Part shown: piece by piece, positions 6,525-13,961 of the stretch
Position numbering within the stretch: position 1 is the first letter of the stretch
Layout of the letters: each line of letters starts with the position of its first letter
Origin: Mycolicibacter nonchromogenicus
GTDB taxonomy: Bacteria; Actinomycetota; Actinomycetes; Mycobacteriales; Mycobacteriaceae
Assembly: GCF_002101775.1 (NCBI RefSeq)
Contig: NZ_LQPI01000072.1
Span: 1-64,000, forward strand
DNA: 64,000 nt
Direction: 5' to 3'
The notes under the pieces: model-generated
What the model saw: only the letters and a program-made list of their open reading frames with translations
Told to the model about the DNA's origin: nothing
Databases searched by the model: none
Program-made: the position numbers and the translations under genes

Positions 6525-9095
6525 ATGATTCCGTTGGGGCCGCCGCCCCAGTCGCCGGTCGCCAAACGTCGCCGTCGGGGCGGACCGCGCGGGCCGGTGT
6601 TCCTCGGCGCCAACATCGTGGTGCTGGGCTGGCTGGCCGTCGCGGTCGCGCTGCTGGTCGCCCACAACGTCCTGGCCCACCCGGTCTGGCTGCCGGTTCA
6701 CGCGCTGCTGCTCGGGGCGGCCACCAACGCGATCGTGATCTGGTCGGGACACTTCACCACCACGCTGTGCCGGGTACCCGACCCGCCGCAGTGGCATCTG
6801 GTGGCCAAGCTGTCCCTGCTCAACCTCGCCGTGATCGCGACCCTGGCCGGAGTGGCCTTCGACGCCGCGGCGCTGACCGGACTGGGCGGCACCGCTGTGG
6901 CCGCGGTGGCCGTCGCCCACGGTGCCGATTTGATCGCGATGAAGAAGTCGGCCTTATCGGCGCGCTTCGACTACCTGGTCGGCTTCTACCTGGCCGCTGT
7001 GGCGGCGCTGCTGGCCGGATCGGCGGCGGGTGCTGCCATGGCGTTCGGGGAGGCCCGGTGGTATGCGCGCCTGTGGACCACCCACGTGCACGTGATGCTC
7101 TACGGGTGGATCGGGCTGACCGTGGTGGGAACCTTATTCACCCTGTGGCCCACCACAATCCGGGAGAAGATCAGTGAACGCAGCTTCGCGATGGCCAAAC
7201 GCGCGCTGCCGACGCTGGCGGTGGGCCTGTCGGTCGCGGTGGCCGGTCAACTCACCGACAGCTGGTGGCTGACCGCGGCGGGACTGCTGGGGTATGCGGC
7301 CGGCGTCGGGCTGTCCATCGCGGGGCTGTGGCCAGGACGCAGCTTCACCGGTCCCGCGGCCTGGATGCTGGTCGGGGCGACGGCCTGGCTGGGTGTCGCC
7401 GTGATGATCGAGACGATCCGGCTGATCGCAGCCCGCTCCACCGACGTGCTTCCGGCATTCGTCGAGAACACCCTGCTGCCGCTGCTGGCAGTCGGTTTCG
7501 TCGCCCAGATCCTGCTGGGCGCCTTGAGTCAGCTGCTGCCGATCCTGGTGGCCAACGGTCCGCCCGTGCGCAAAGCCGTCATCGGCTATCTGGACCAGGG
7601 CTGGCAGGCGCGGGTGTGCGCGATCAACATCGCCGTACCGCTGGTCGCCGGACCGTGGCGAGCACCGCTGCCATTGATCGGCTGGGTGCTGGCCGCGGTG
7701 GCGGTCGCCGGCTTCGTCCTGCTGGCCCTGAGGCTCGCGTTGCCCGTGGCACTGCGCGGACCGCTCGATGTCGACAAGATCGTGCCGCATTCCCGGGCGG
7801 TCACCGGGGCGGTGGCCGTCGCTGCGGTGGCCGCGGTTTCGGCGGCGCTGGGGCTCGGGATCGGCGACCCCGCGCCGTCTGGTGCCGTTACCTCGGCCGA
7901 GGCCCACACCGTAGACGTCACGCTGAAAGACATGCGGTTCAGTCCGGATGTGATCACCGTGCCGGCTGGAACGCGACTTGTCCTGCGCGTCACCAACATC
8001 GACGGGTTGCCGCACGACTTGCACGTCGACACCGGCGAGCGCACCCCGCGGTTGAGCCGCGGCCAGAGCGCCGTGCTGGATCTCGGTGTGGTGCACCAGG
8101 ACCGGGAAGCGTGGTGTGACGTCCCCGGTCACCGGGCGGCCGGAATGACTATGGCGATCCGCGCCCTCGGTGGCGTCCCGCGGCATGCGCACACCGGTGG
8201 GGGACGCGGTGGCCTGCCCGCGCCGACTGTTTTGGACCTGGCCGCCGATCCGTCCCCGGGCTGGGCGCCGCGCGATGCGGTGCTGGCACCGGCGACCCCG
8301 GGCATGCATCGGGTGGAACTACGCGCCGTCGACCGGGAACTGGAGATCGCGCCCGGCCGCCGCGAGGTCCGCTGGACCTTCGGCGGCGTCGAGCCGGCGC
8401 CGACCCTGCACGGCCGGGTCGGGGACACCTTCGAGATCACGCTCATCAACGACGCGACCATGGGGCATGGCATCGACTTTCACGCCGGAGCACTCGCCCC
8501 GGACCAGCCGATGCGCACCTTGGCGCCGGGGGAGCGGCTGGTCTACCGGTTCACGGCGCAACGGGCCGGCGCCTGGCTCTATCACTGCAGCACCCCGCCC
8601 ATGGCGTTGCACATCGCCAACGGCATGTACGGGGCGGTGATCGTCGATCCGCCCGGGTTGCCCGCAGTGGACCGGGAATATGCCTTGGTCGGTGCTCAGC
8701 TCTACGCCAACGCGCCGGATTCCGAGGCCCAAACCACGGCCATCCGCGCCGGCGCGCCCGACGGGTGGATGTTCAATGGGACTGCGGCTCAGTACATGCA
8801 CTTCCCACTGCCGGCGCGCACCGGCGAACGGGTGCGCATCTGGGTGGTCAACGCCGGCCCGGGCGATTCGATCGCGTTCCATGTCGTCGGGTCGCAGTTC
8901 GACACCGTCTACAAAGAGGGCGCCTGGCTGCTGCGGCCCAGTGAGCCCGGGGGATCGCAAGCCCTCGACCTGGCGCCCGCTCAGGGCGGCTTCGTTGAGC
9001 TCACGTTCCCCGAACCGGGTCACTACCCGTTCATGGATCACGACATGCGGCACGCCGAGAACGGGGCGCACGGCATCTTCGAGGTCACCGGCTGA
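6525..9095 (+). CDS. Membrane-anchored copper nitrite reductase-like (NirK-type) fusion protein
   Basis: An 856-residue three-part protein. Residues about 25-445 form a multi-spanning membrane domain with paired histidines (His59, His76, His187, His189 in THVHVMLYGWIGL). Residues about 460-545 are a cupredoxin with a blue-copper pattern (LPHDLHV, then Cys-x4-His-x4-Met in WCDVPGHRAAGM). Residues about 570-856 are a NirK/AniA-like two-cupredoxin unit. The latter keeps every expected key residue: His648, Asp651, His653 (GHGIDFHAG); His687, Cys688, His696, Met701 (YHCSTPPMALHIANGM); His786 (FHVVG); and His839 (MDHDM). By family knowledge this predicts type-1 and type-2 copper and NO-forming nitrite reduction outside the membrane. 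A multicopper-oxidase-like activity remains possible. Confidence 0.75.
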   Translation: MIPLGPPPQSPVAKRRRRGGPRGPVFLGANIVVLGWLAVAVALLVAHNVLAHPVWLPVHALLLGAATNAIVIWSGHFTTTLCRVPDPPQWHLVAKLSLLNLAVIATLAGVAFDAAALTGLGGTAVAAVAVAHGADLIAMKKSALSARFDYLVGFYLAAVAALLAGSAAGAAMAFGEARWYARLWTTHVHVMLYGWIGLTVVGTLFTLWPTTIREKISERSFAMAKRALPTLAVGLSVAVAGQLTDSWWLTAAGLLGYAAGVGLSIAGLWPGRSFTGPAAWMLVGATAWLGVAVMIETIRLIAARSTDVLPAFVENTLLPLLAVGFVAQILLGALSQLLPILVANGPPVRKAVIGYLDQGWQARVCAINIAVPLVAGPWRAPLPLIGWVLAAVAVAGFVLLALRLALPVALRGPLDVDKIVPHSRAVTGAVAVAAVAAVSAALGLGIGDPAPSGAVTSAEAHTVDVTLKDMRFSPDVITVPAGTRLVLRVTNIDGLPHDLHVDTGERTPRLSRGQSAVLDLGVVHQDREAWCDVPGHRAAGMTMAIRALGGVPRHAHTGGGRGGLPAPTVLDLAADPSPGWAPRDAVLAPATPGMHRVELRAVDRELEIAPGRREVRWTFGGVEPAPTLHGRVGDTFEITLINDATMGHGIDFHAGALAPDQPMRTLAPGERLVYRFTAQRAGAWLYHCSTPPMALHIANGMYGAVIVDPPGLPAVDREYALVGAQLYANAPDSEAQTTAIRAGAPDGWMFNGTAAQYMHFPLPARTGERVRIWVVNAGPGDSIAFHVVGSQFDTVYKEGAWLLRPSEPGGSQALDLAPAQGGFVELTFPEPGHYPFMDHDMRHAENGAHGIFEVTG

Positions 9096-9152
9096 CGGCC
9101 CGACACGGTGCGTCCCGCGGTGCGGATGACCTGGGCGATCGATGTTCGCTGG

Positions 9153-9158
9153 CATAAT
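9153..9158 (+). promoter_or_regulatory. Possible -10 element of the bkdABC operon
   Basis: CATAAT lies about 27 bp before the BkdA start, in the 89-bp gap after the NirK-like gene, and is followed by a strong ribosome site AAGGAGG at 9173-9179. No convincing -35 was seen, so this is a weak call. Confidence 0.3.
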
Positions 9159-9184
9159 GGGATCAGCGTCACAAGGAGGCTCGC

Positions 9185-10279
9185 ATGGGCCAGCTACCAG
9201 GCATTACCGGTCCACAGGTCGCCCTGGAGCCTGTGCAGCTGATCGGGCCGGACGGGGCGCCCACCGCCGAGAGTCGCTACAGCAGGGACCTGCCCGAGGA
9301 AACCCTCTGTTGGCTCTATGAGCAGATGGTGCTCACCCGCGAACTCGACACCGAACTGGTCAACCTGCAACGCCAGGGCGAGCTTGCGCTCTACGCGTCG
9401 TGTCGCGGCCAGGAGGCCGCCCAAGTCGGCGCCGCCGCGTGCCTGCGCAAGACCGACTGGCTGTTCCCGCAGTACCGCGAGCTGGGAGTGTTCGTCACCC
9501 GGGGAATCCCGCCGGCCCATGTCGCGGCCGCCTGGCGTGGAACATGGAACGGCGGACTGGAATTCACCGAGAAGAACTGTGCGCCGATCTCGGTTCCGAT
9601 CGGCACCCAGACGCTGCACGCCGTGGGAGCGGCGATGGCCGCCCAACGACTGTCCGAGGATTCCGTCACGGTCGCGTTCACCGGCGACGGCGCCACCAGC
9701 GAGGGCGACGTACACGAAGCCCTCAACTTCGCCGCCGTGTTCAACGCCCCCTGCGTGTTCTACGTGCAGAACAATCAATGGGCCATCTCCGTGCCACTGA
9801 GCAGGCAGACGGCCGCTGTCTCGCTGGCGCACAAGGCGATCGGCTACGGCATGCCGGGAATCCGGGTGGACGGCAATGATCCGCTGGCCTGTTATGCGGT
9901 GATGGCTGAAGCCGCCGAGCGGGCACGACACGGTGACGGCCCCACCCTGATCGAGGCCGTCACCTACCGGCTCGGCCCCCACACCACCTCTGATGATCCG
10001 ACCCGCTACCGCAGCAGCGCCGAAGTCGACCAGTGGGCCGCACTCGACCCGATCCCGCGCTACCGCACCTACCTGCGCACTATCGGCATCTGGTCGCAGC
10101 GCTTGGAGGACCGGGCCGACTCTCGGGCCCAGCGCATGCGCACCGAGCTGAGAGAAGCCACCGTCGGGGCCGCCGATGCCGACATCGACGAGGTGTTCAC
10201 CACGGTCTTTGCCGACATCACCCCGGAACTGCAGCAGCAGCGCGCCGCGCTGCGCGCCGAATTGGGCAGGGGGCGCTGA
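9185..10279 (+). CDS. bkdA: Branched-chain 2-oxoacid dehydrogenase E1 alpha
   Basis: A 364-residue E1 alpha subunit. The thiamine pyrophosphate motif is GDGATSEGDVHEALNF (167-182), ending in QNN at residues 195-197. Other family signatures are LYASCRGQEAAQVG, FPQYRELGVF and YRLGPHTTSDDPTRYR near the phosphorylation-loop region. Preceded by AAGGAGG (9173-9179). It pairs with the E1 beta gene through a 1-base TGATG overlap. In M. tuberculosis the equivalent Rv2497c-Rv2495c (once named pdhABC) form the branched-chain 2-oxoacid dehydrogenase feeding valine, leucine and isoleucine degradation. The nearby leucine genes fit this. Confidence 0.93.
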   Translation: MGQLPGITGPQVALEPVQLIGPDGAPTAESRYSRDLPEETLCWLYEQMVLTRELDTELVNLQRQGELALYASCRGQEAAQVGAAACLRKTDWLFPQYRELGVFVTRGIPPAHVAAAWRGTWNGGLEFTEKNCAPISVPIGTQTLHAVGAAMAAQRLSEDSVTVAFTGDGATSEGDVHEALNFAAVFNAPCVFYVQNNQWAISVPLSRQTAAVSLAHKAIGYGMPGIRVDGNDPLACYAVMAEAAERARHGDGPTLIEAVTYRLGPHTTSDDPTRYRSSAEVDQWAALDPIPRYRTYLRTIGIWSQRLEDRADSRAQRMRTELREATVGAADADIDEVFTTVFADITPELQQQRAALRAELGRGR

Positions 10280-11328
10280 TGACCCAGATCCTGGAACCGC
10301 CCACCCGCTCGGCCACCCCCGCCGCGGCGACCGGATCCACCACCGGAACCGAAGAGCTGACCATGGTGGCGGCGCTCAACCGGGCGCTGCGTGACGCGAT
10401 GGATGCCGATCCGAAGGTGCTGGTGTTCGGCACCGACGTCGGCGTGCAGGGCGGGGTATTCCGGGTGACCGAGGGCCTGGCCGAATCCTTCGGCGATCAA
10501 CGGTGTTTCGACACACCACTGGCTGAATCGGCGGTGATCGGCATCGCCGTCGGATTGGCGATTCGGGGCTTCGTGCCGGTACCGGAGATCCAATTCGACG
10601 GCTTCAGCTACCCGGCACTGGACCAGATGGTCAGCCACCTGGCCAAGTACCGGACCCGGACCCGCGGCGCGGTGTCGATGCCGGTCACGGTGCGCATTCC
10701 CTCCTTCGGTGGAATCGGTGCGGCCGAGCATCATTCGGAATCCACCGAAACCTATTGGGCGCACACCGCCGGGCTGAAGGTGGTGGTGCCCGCAGACCCG
10801 TCGGACGCCTACTGGCTGCTGCGCCACGCGATCGCCGCCCCCGACCCGGTGGTGTTCCTGGAACCCAAGCGGCGATACTGGGCCCGCGGACCGGTCGACA
10901 CCGAACACCCCGCGCCGGGCATCGGGTGTGCTGCCGTACGCCGGGCCGGTACCGACGTCACGGTGCTCACCTACGGCGGTGGCGTGGCCACCGCGATGTC
11001 GGCGGCCGACATCGCCGCGCAACACCACGGGTGGAGCCTGGAGGTGGTCGACCTGCGCTCGCTGGTCCCGCTGGACTTCGACACCGTGGCAGCCTCGGTC
11101 CGGCGCACCGGGCGATGCGTGGTACTGCATGAGGGCCCCCGCAACCTGGGCTACGGCGCCGAACTGGCGGCCCGCATCTCCGAGGAACTGTTCTACGAGC
11201 TGGAGGCACCGGTGTTGCGCGCCAGCGGATTCGACACCCCGTATCCACCGGCCCGGCTGGAACGACTGTGGCTGCCCGGCCCCGACCGGTTGCTGGACTG
11301 CGTGCAGCGCGTCATGGAGGCGCCGTGA
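10279..11328 (+). CDS. bkdB: Branched-chain 2-oxoacid dehydrogenase E1 beta
   Basis: A 349-residue E1 beta subunit. The start is taken at the ATG overlapping the BkdA stop (TGATG); the open frame continues upstream only inside bkdA. Family signatures include VLVFGTDVGVQGGVFRVTEG, FDTPLAESAVIGIAVGLA, EIQFDGFSYPALDQ and GAAEHHSESTETYW. The C-terminal domain has VTVLTYGGGV and EVVDLRSLVPLD. It forms an alpha2beta2 heterotetramer with BkdA in which TPP binds at the subunit interface. The following E2 gene begins 10 bp after the stop. Confidence 0.93.
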   Translation: MTQILEPPTRSATPAAATGSTTGTEELTMVAALNRALRDAMDADPKVLVFGTDVGVQGGVFRVTEGLAESFGDQRCFDTPLAESAVIGIAVGLAIRGFVPVPEIQFDGFSYPALDQMVSHLAKYRTRTRGAVSMPVTVRIPSFGGIGAAEHHSESTETYWAHTAGLKVVVPADPSDAYWLLRHAIAAPDPVVFLEPKRRYWARGPVDTEHPAPGIGCAAVRRAGTDVTVLTYGGGVATAMSAADIAAQHHGWSLEVVDLRSLVPLDFDTVAASVRRTGRCVVLHEGPRNLGYGAELAARISEELFYELEAPVLRASGFDTPYPPARLERLWLPGPDRLLDCVQRVMEAP

Positions 11329-11338
11329 GGGACGCACC

Positions 11339-12526
11339 ATGAGCACCGAGACGGTCCAGACCTTCACCGTCCCCGATCTCGGGGAGGGGCTCGAAGAGGT
11401 GACGGTGACCAGCTGGAACGTCGCCGTCGGCGACCTGATCGACCTCAACGCGCCGCTGTGCTCGGTGGAGACCGCCAAAGCCGAGGTGGAGATCCCCAGC
11501 CCCTATGCCGGCCGGGTGGTCGAACTGGGCGGCGCGGTGGGAGACGTCCTCGCGGTCGGGGCACCGTTGGTGCGCATCGACACCGGCACACCGGCCGAGC
11601 AGCCGGAGGCGCCCACCGGGCGCGCGCCGGTATTGGTCGGCTACGGCGCCGACGACACCTTCGACACCAGCCGCCGCACCTGCACGTCCACCACCGGGCG
11701 GCCCAAAGCCAAGCCGGCCGCCCGCAAACTCGCCGCTGAGTTGGGTGTGGACTTGAGCCGCGTGCCGCCCGGACCGCGCGGTGTGATCACCCCCGACGGC
11801 GTGCGAGCCGCTGCCGGCCAGCCGGCTCCCGAGGAGGAACTCCGTCGGCCCAGCCCGGTACAGGCGGCCATGGCCGAGCGGATGGCACTGTCGCGCAGCA
11901 AGATTCCCGACGCGCACGGCAGTGTGGTCGTCGACGGCGCCAACCTGCTGCAGCTGCGGGACCGGCTGGTCGAGGCGGGTGGTGCGACGATCACCCCGTT
12001 CGTGCTGATCCTGCGTCTGGTGGTCATCGCCCTGACCCGCCACCCGGTGCTGAACGCCACTTGGGTCGAAGCACCGGAGGGCCCGCTGATCCGCACCCAT
12101 CACGGCGTGCATCTGGGCTTCGGGGTGGCCGCGCCCCGCGGCCTGCTGGTGCCGGTGGTCTTCGATGCGCACCGCAAGACCACGCGCGAACTCGCCGACA
12201 CCGTCGCCCGGCTGATCGCCGGGGCCCGGGCCGGCACACTCACACCGGCCGAGCTGCAGGGGTCGACGTTCACCGTCTCCAACTTCGGGGCGCTGGGCCT
12301 CGACGACGGGGTGCCGGTGATCAACTACCCCGAGGCCGCCATCTTGGGCATCGGATCGCTGAAACCACGGCCGGTGGCGGTGGGCGAGGCCGTGGTGGTG
12401 CGTCCGCAGGTGACGCTGACGTGCGCGTTCGACCATCGCGTAGCCGACGGCGCGCAGGCCGCTGAATTCCTGTGCACGCTGCGCGATCTGATCGAACAAC
12501 CGGAGACCGCGCTGTTGGATCTCTAG
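11339..12526 (+). CDS. bkdC: Branched-chain 2-oxoacid dehydrogenase E2 (dihydrolipoyl acyltransferase)
   Basis: A 395-residue E2. The single N-terminal lipoyl domain (residues about 8-82) contains ETAKAEVEIPSPYAG with the lipoyl lysine. A peripheral subunit-binding domain lies near residues 122-158 (AARKLAAELGVDLSRVPPG). The C-terminal catalytic domain ends in FDHRVADGAQAAEF, the HRxxDG active-site motif. The start is the ATG 10 bp after the E1 beta stop; upstream in-frame sequence lies inside bkdB. No E3 gene is adjacent, so the complex presumably shares a lipoamide dehydrogenase encoded elsewhere, as in M. tuberculosis. Confidence 0.93.
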   Translation: MSTETVQTFTVPDLGEGLEEVTVTSWNVAVGDLIDLNAPLCSVETAKAEVEIPSPYAGRVVELGGAVGDVLAVGAPLVRIDTGTPAEQPEAPTGRAPVLVGYGADDTFDTSRRTCTSTTGRPKAKPAARKLAAELGVDLSRVPPGPRGVITPDGVRAAAGQPAPEEELRRPSPVQAAMAERMALSRSKIPDAHGSVVVDGANLLQLRDRLVEAGGATITPFVLILRLVVIALTRHPVLNATWVEAPEGPLIRTHHGVHLGFGVAAPRGLLVPVVFDAHRKTTRELADTVARLIAGARAGTLTPAELQGSTFTVSNFGALGLDDGVPVINYPEAAILGIGSLKPRPVAVGEAVVVRPQVTLTCAFDHRVADGAQAAEFLCTLRDLIEQPETALLDL

Positions 12527-12536
12527 TCGGGCGCTG

Positions 12537-13295
12537 CTATCTGCGCTGTGCCGCGGCCAGCCGGGCAGCGAACTCCGGCGACTCGACGCTGGCTGCCTGG
12601 GGACCCAGCTCGGTCTGCTTGGCGAACTCGTGTTGGTCACCCTCGGCCGCACCGGGACTGGCGGTGGCGCGCATCGTCGCCTTGGTCGCCAAGACCACCT
12701 GCCGGGGGGCCGATGCCGGCCCGGCAGCCAGCGCCAACGCTGCGGCCACCGGGTCGTCGGCGGTCTGCAGGGCCAAGCCGTGCCGGACCGCGGCCTCGGC
12801 GTCAAAACGCATACCGAACAACAGCGCGGCCCGAGCCACCTGAGGCCCCACCGCCCGGTGCAGCATCCAGGTGGCGCCGCCGCCGGGATGCAGACCCAGC
12901 TGCTGGAACCGGGCGTCGAAGAGCGCCGCCGGACCGGCGATCCGCACGTCGGCGGCCAGCGCCAAGTTCAGGCCCGCGCCCACCGCCGCACCGTTGACCG
13001 CCGCGATGGTGGGCAACGTGCACTGGGCGATCGCCATGAAACCGTCGTAGAGCGCCAACAGCCCGTCCTCGGTCGCCACACCGAGAGCCGACAGGTCAGC
13101 TCCGGCGCAGAACGCCCGGCCCGCACCGGTGACCACCAGCGCGTGCACGCCGGGGTCGGCCTCGGCCCGCTCGACGGCGGCCCGCAGCTGCTCGGACATG
13201 GCGCCCGTGACGGCGTTACGCCGGTCTGGGTCATTGACAGTGACCAGCGCTACGCGGTCGGTGACGTCGTATAAGACGAGGTCGGGGCGTGTCAT
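12537..13295 (-). CDS. echA14: Enoyl-CoA hydratase/isomerase (EchA14-like)
   Basis: A 252-residue crotonase-fold protein, convergent with bkdC with a 10-bp gap between stops. The oxyanion-hole segments are visible: AFCAGADLSAL near residue 61 and VNGAAVGAGLNLALAADVR near residue 100, followed by RFQQLGLHPGGGATWML. The position next to bkdC and upstream of the lipid operon matches M. tuberculosis echA14 once the intervening PE_PGRS and toxin genes are removed, which is the basis for the symbol. The reaction (hydration of trans-2-enoyl-CoA) is inferred from the fold. Conserved glutamates of classical hydratases are not obvious, so it could be another crotonase activity. Confidence 0.82.
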   Translation of the reverse strand: MTRPDLVLYDVTDRVALVTVNDPDRRNAVTGAMSEQLRAAVERAEADPGVHALVVTGAGRAFCAGADLSALGVATEDGLLALYDGFMAIAQCTLPTIAAVNGAAVGAGLNLALAADVRIAGPAALFDARFQQLGLHPGGGATWMLHRAVGPQVARAALLFGMRFDAEAAVRHGLALQTADDPVAAALALAAGPASAPRQVVLATKATMRATASPGAAEGDQHEFAKQTELGPQAASVESPEFAARLAAAQRR

Positions 13296-13323
13296 TGGAG
13301 ACGGTGCTGGGGCGCGCTACCGG

Positions 13324-13413
13324 TCAGGCGATGAAGGCGACGGCAACTGCGGTTGCCGCCACCAGTCCGATCATGAAGAAGGTGAAAAGCATGATCGTAC
13401 GTTCGTGGCTCAT
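13324..13413 (-). CDS. 29-residue single-span membrane peptide
   Basis: A short frame reading MSHERTIMLFTFF then MIGLVAATAVAVAFIA and a TGA stop. It is preceded on its own strand by AGGAAAGG about 6 bases before the ATG, a better ribosome site than most neighbours have. The peptide is a charged N-terminal MSHER cap followed by one hydrophobic helix of about 22 residues. It sits between the divergent-side start of echA14 and tRNA-Arg, on the same strand as both. I do not recognise a family. Being too short for usual gene callers, it is probably missed in most annotations. Confidence 0.6.
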   Translation of the reverse strand: MSHERTIMLFTFFMIGLVAATAVAVAFIA

Positions 13414-13506
13414 TGGCTACCTTTCCTGAGTTCCCCGGTATCTTCGCCGTTCGACGACACAAAGTCGACTTCGGGGTCGATTTCTAGCGCTTCGCCCCGG
13501 CTGACG

Positions 13507-13580
13507 CGCCCCCGGCAGGACTCGAACCTGCGACCACAAGATTAGAAGTCATGTGCTCTATCCACCTGAGCTACGGAGGC
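13507..13580 (-). tRNA. tRNA-Arg (anticodon UCU)
   Basis: Read on the minus strand, 74 nt fold into a cloverleaf. The acceptor stem GCCTCCG/CGGGGGC has one G-U pair, the T loop is TTCGAGT, and the anticodon loop CTTCTAA gives UCU. One T-T mismatch is seen in the anticodon stem. CCA is not encoded. Confidence 0.93.
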
Positions 13581-13650
13581 AATGCGGGTCCAGTTTATCC
13601 GCTGGTAGAGGTCGATCCGCGCCGACCGAGCAAAGCCGCCCGACCGCGGG

Positions 13651-13764
13651 ACCCAGGCGGCGTTCCCAGCTTCGGCTCTTCTTCGTCGAGCCTCGCTGAA
13701 ACGCGGTACCCAGGCGGCGTTCCCAGCTTCGGCTCTCCTTCGTCGAGCCTCGCTGAAACGCCGG
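13651..13764. repeat. Two tandem copies of a 57-bp repeat
   Basis: Copy 1 (13651-13707) and copy 2 (13708-13764) both begin ACCCAGGCGGCGTTCCCAGC and differ by one internal substitution (TCTTCTT versus TCTCCTT) plus changes in the last few bases. They lie in the 381-bp gap between tRNA-Arg and the wax ester synthase gene. I see no convincing gene in this gap (13581-13961). Confidence 0.85.
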
Positions 13765-13961
13765 TTTCCAATTCAACCGGCCAACACAGTATTTCGATAT
13801 GCCGGCGGGCCTCCGGATCTGCGCCAATCGACACCCGTCGCCAGGGGTCAACAACTAGCGTTGAATGGTGCTCGTGACGTCTGTGAATCAGGAGTGGTGT
13901 GTGGTGAGCGCCTCGGTGCGCCGAGCAGGGCGAGGCAGGGCTGCAGAGTCGGGAGCTCGGC

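Noticed and set aside
13651..13764. A CRISPR array
   Set aside because: Only two directly abutting 57-bp copies with no spacers, and no cas genes in the window.
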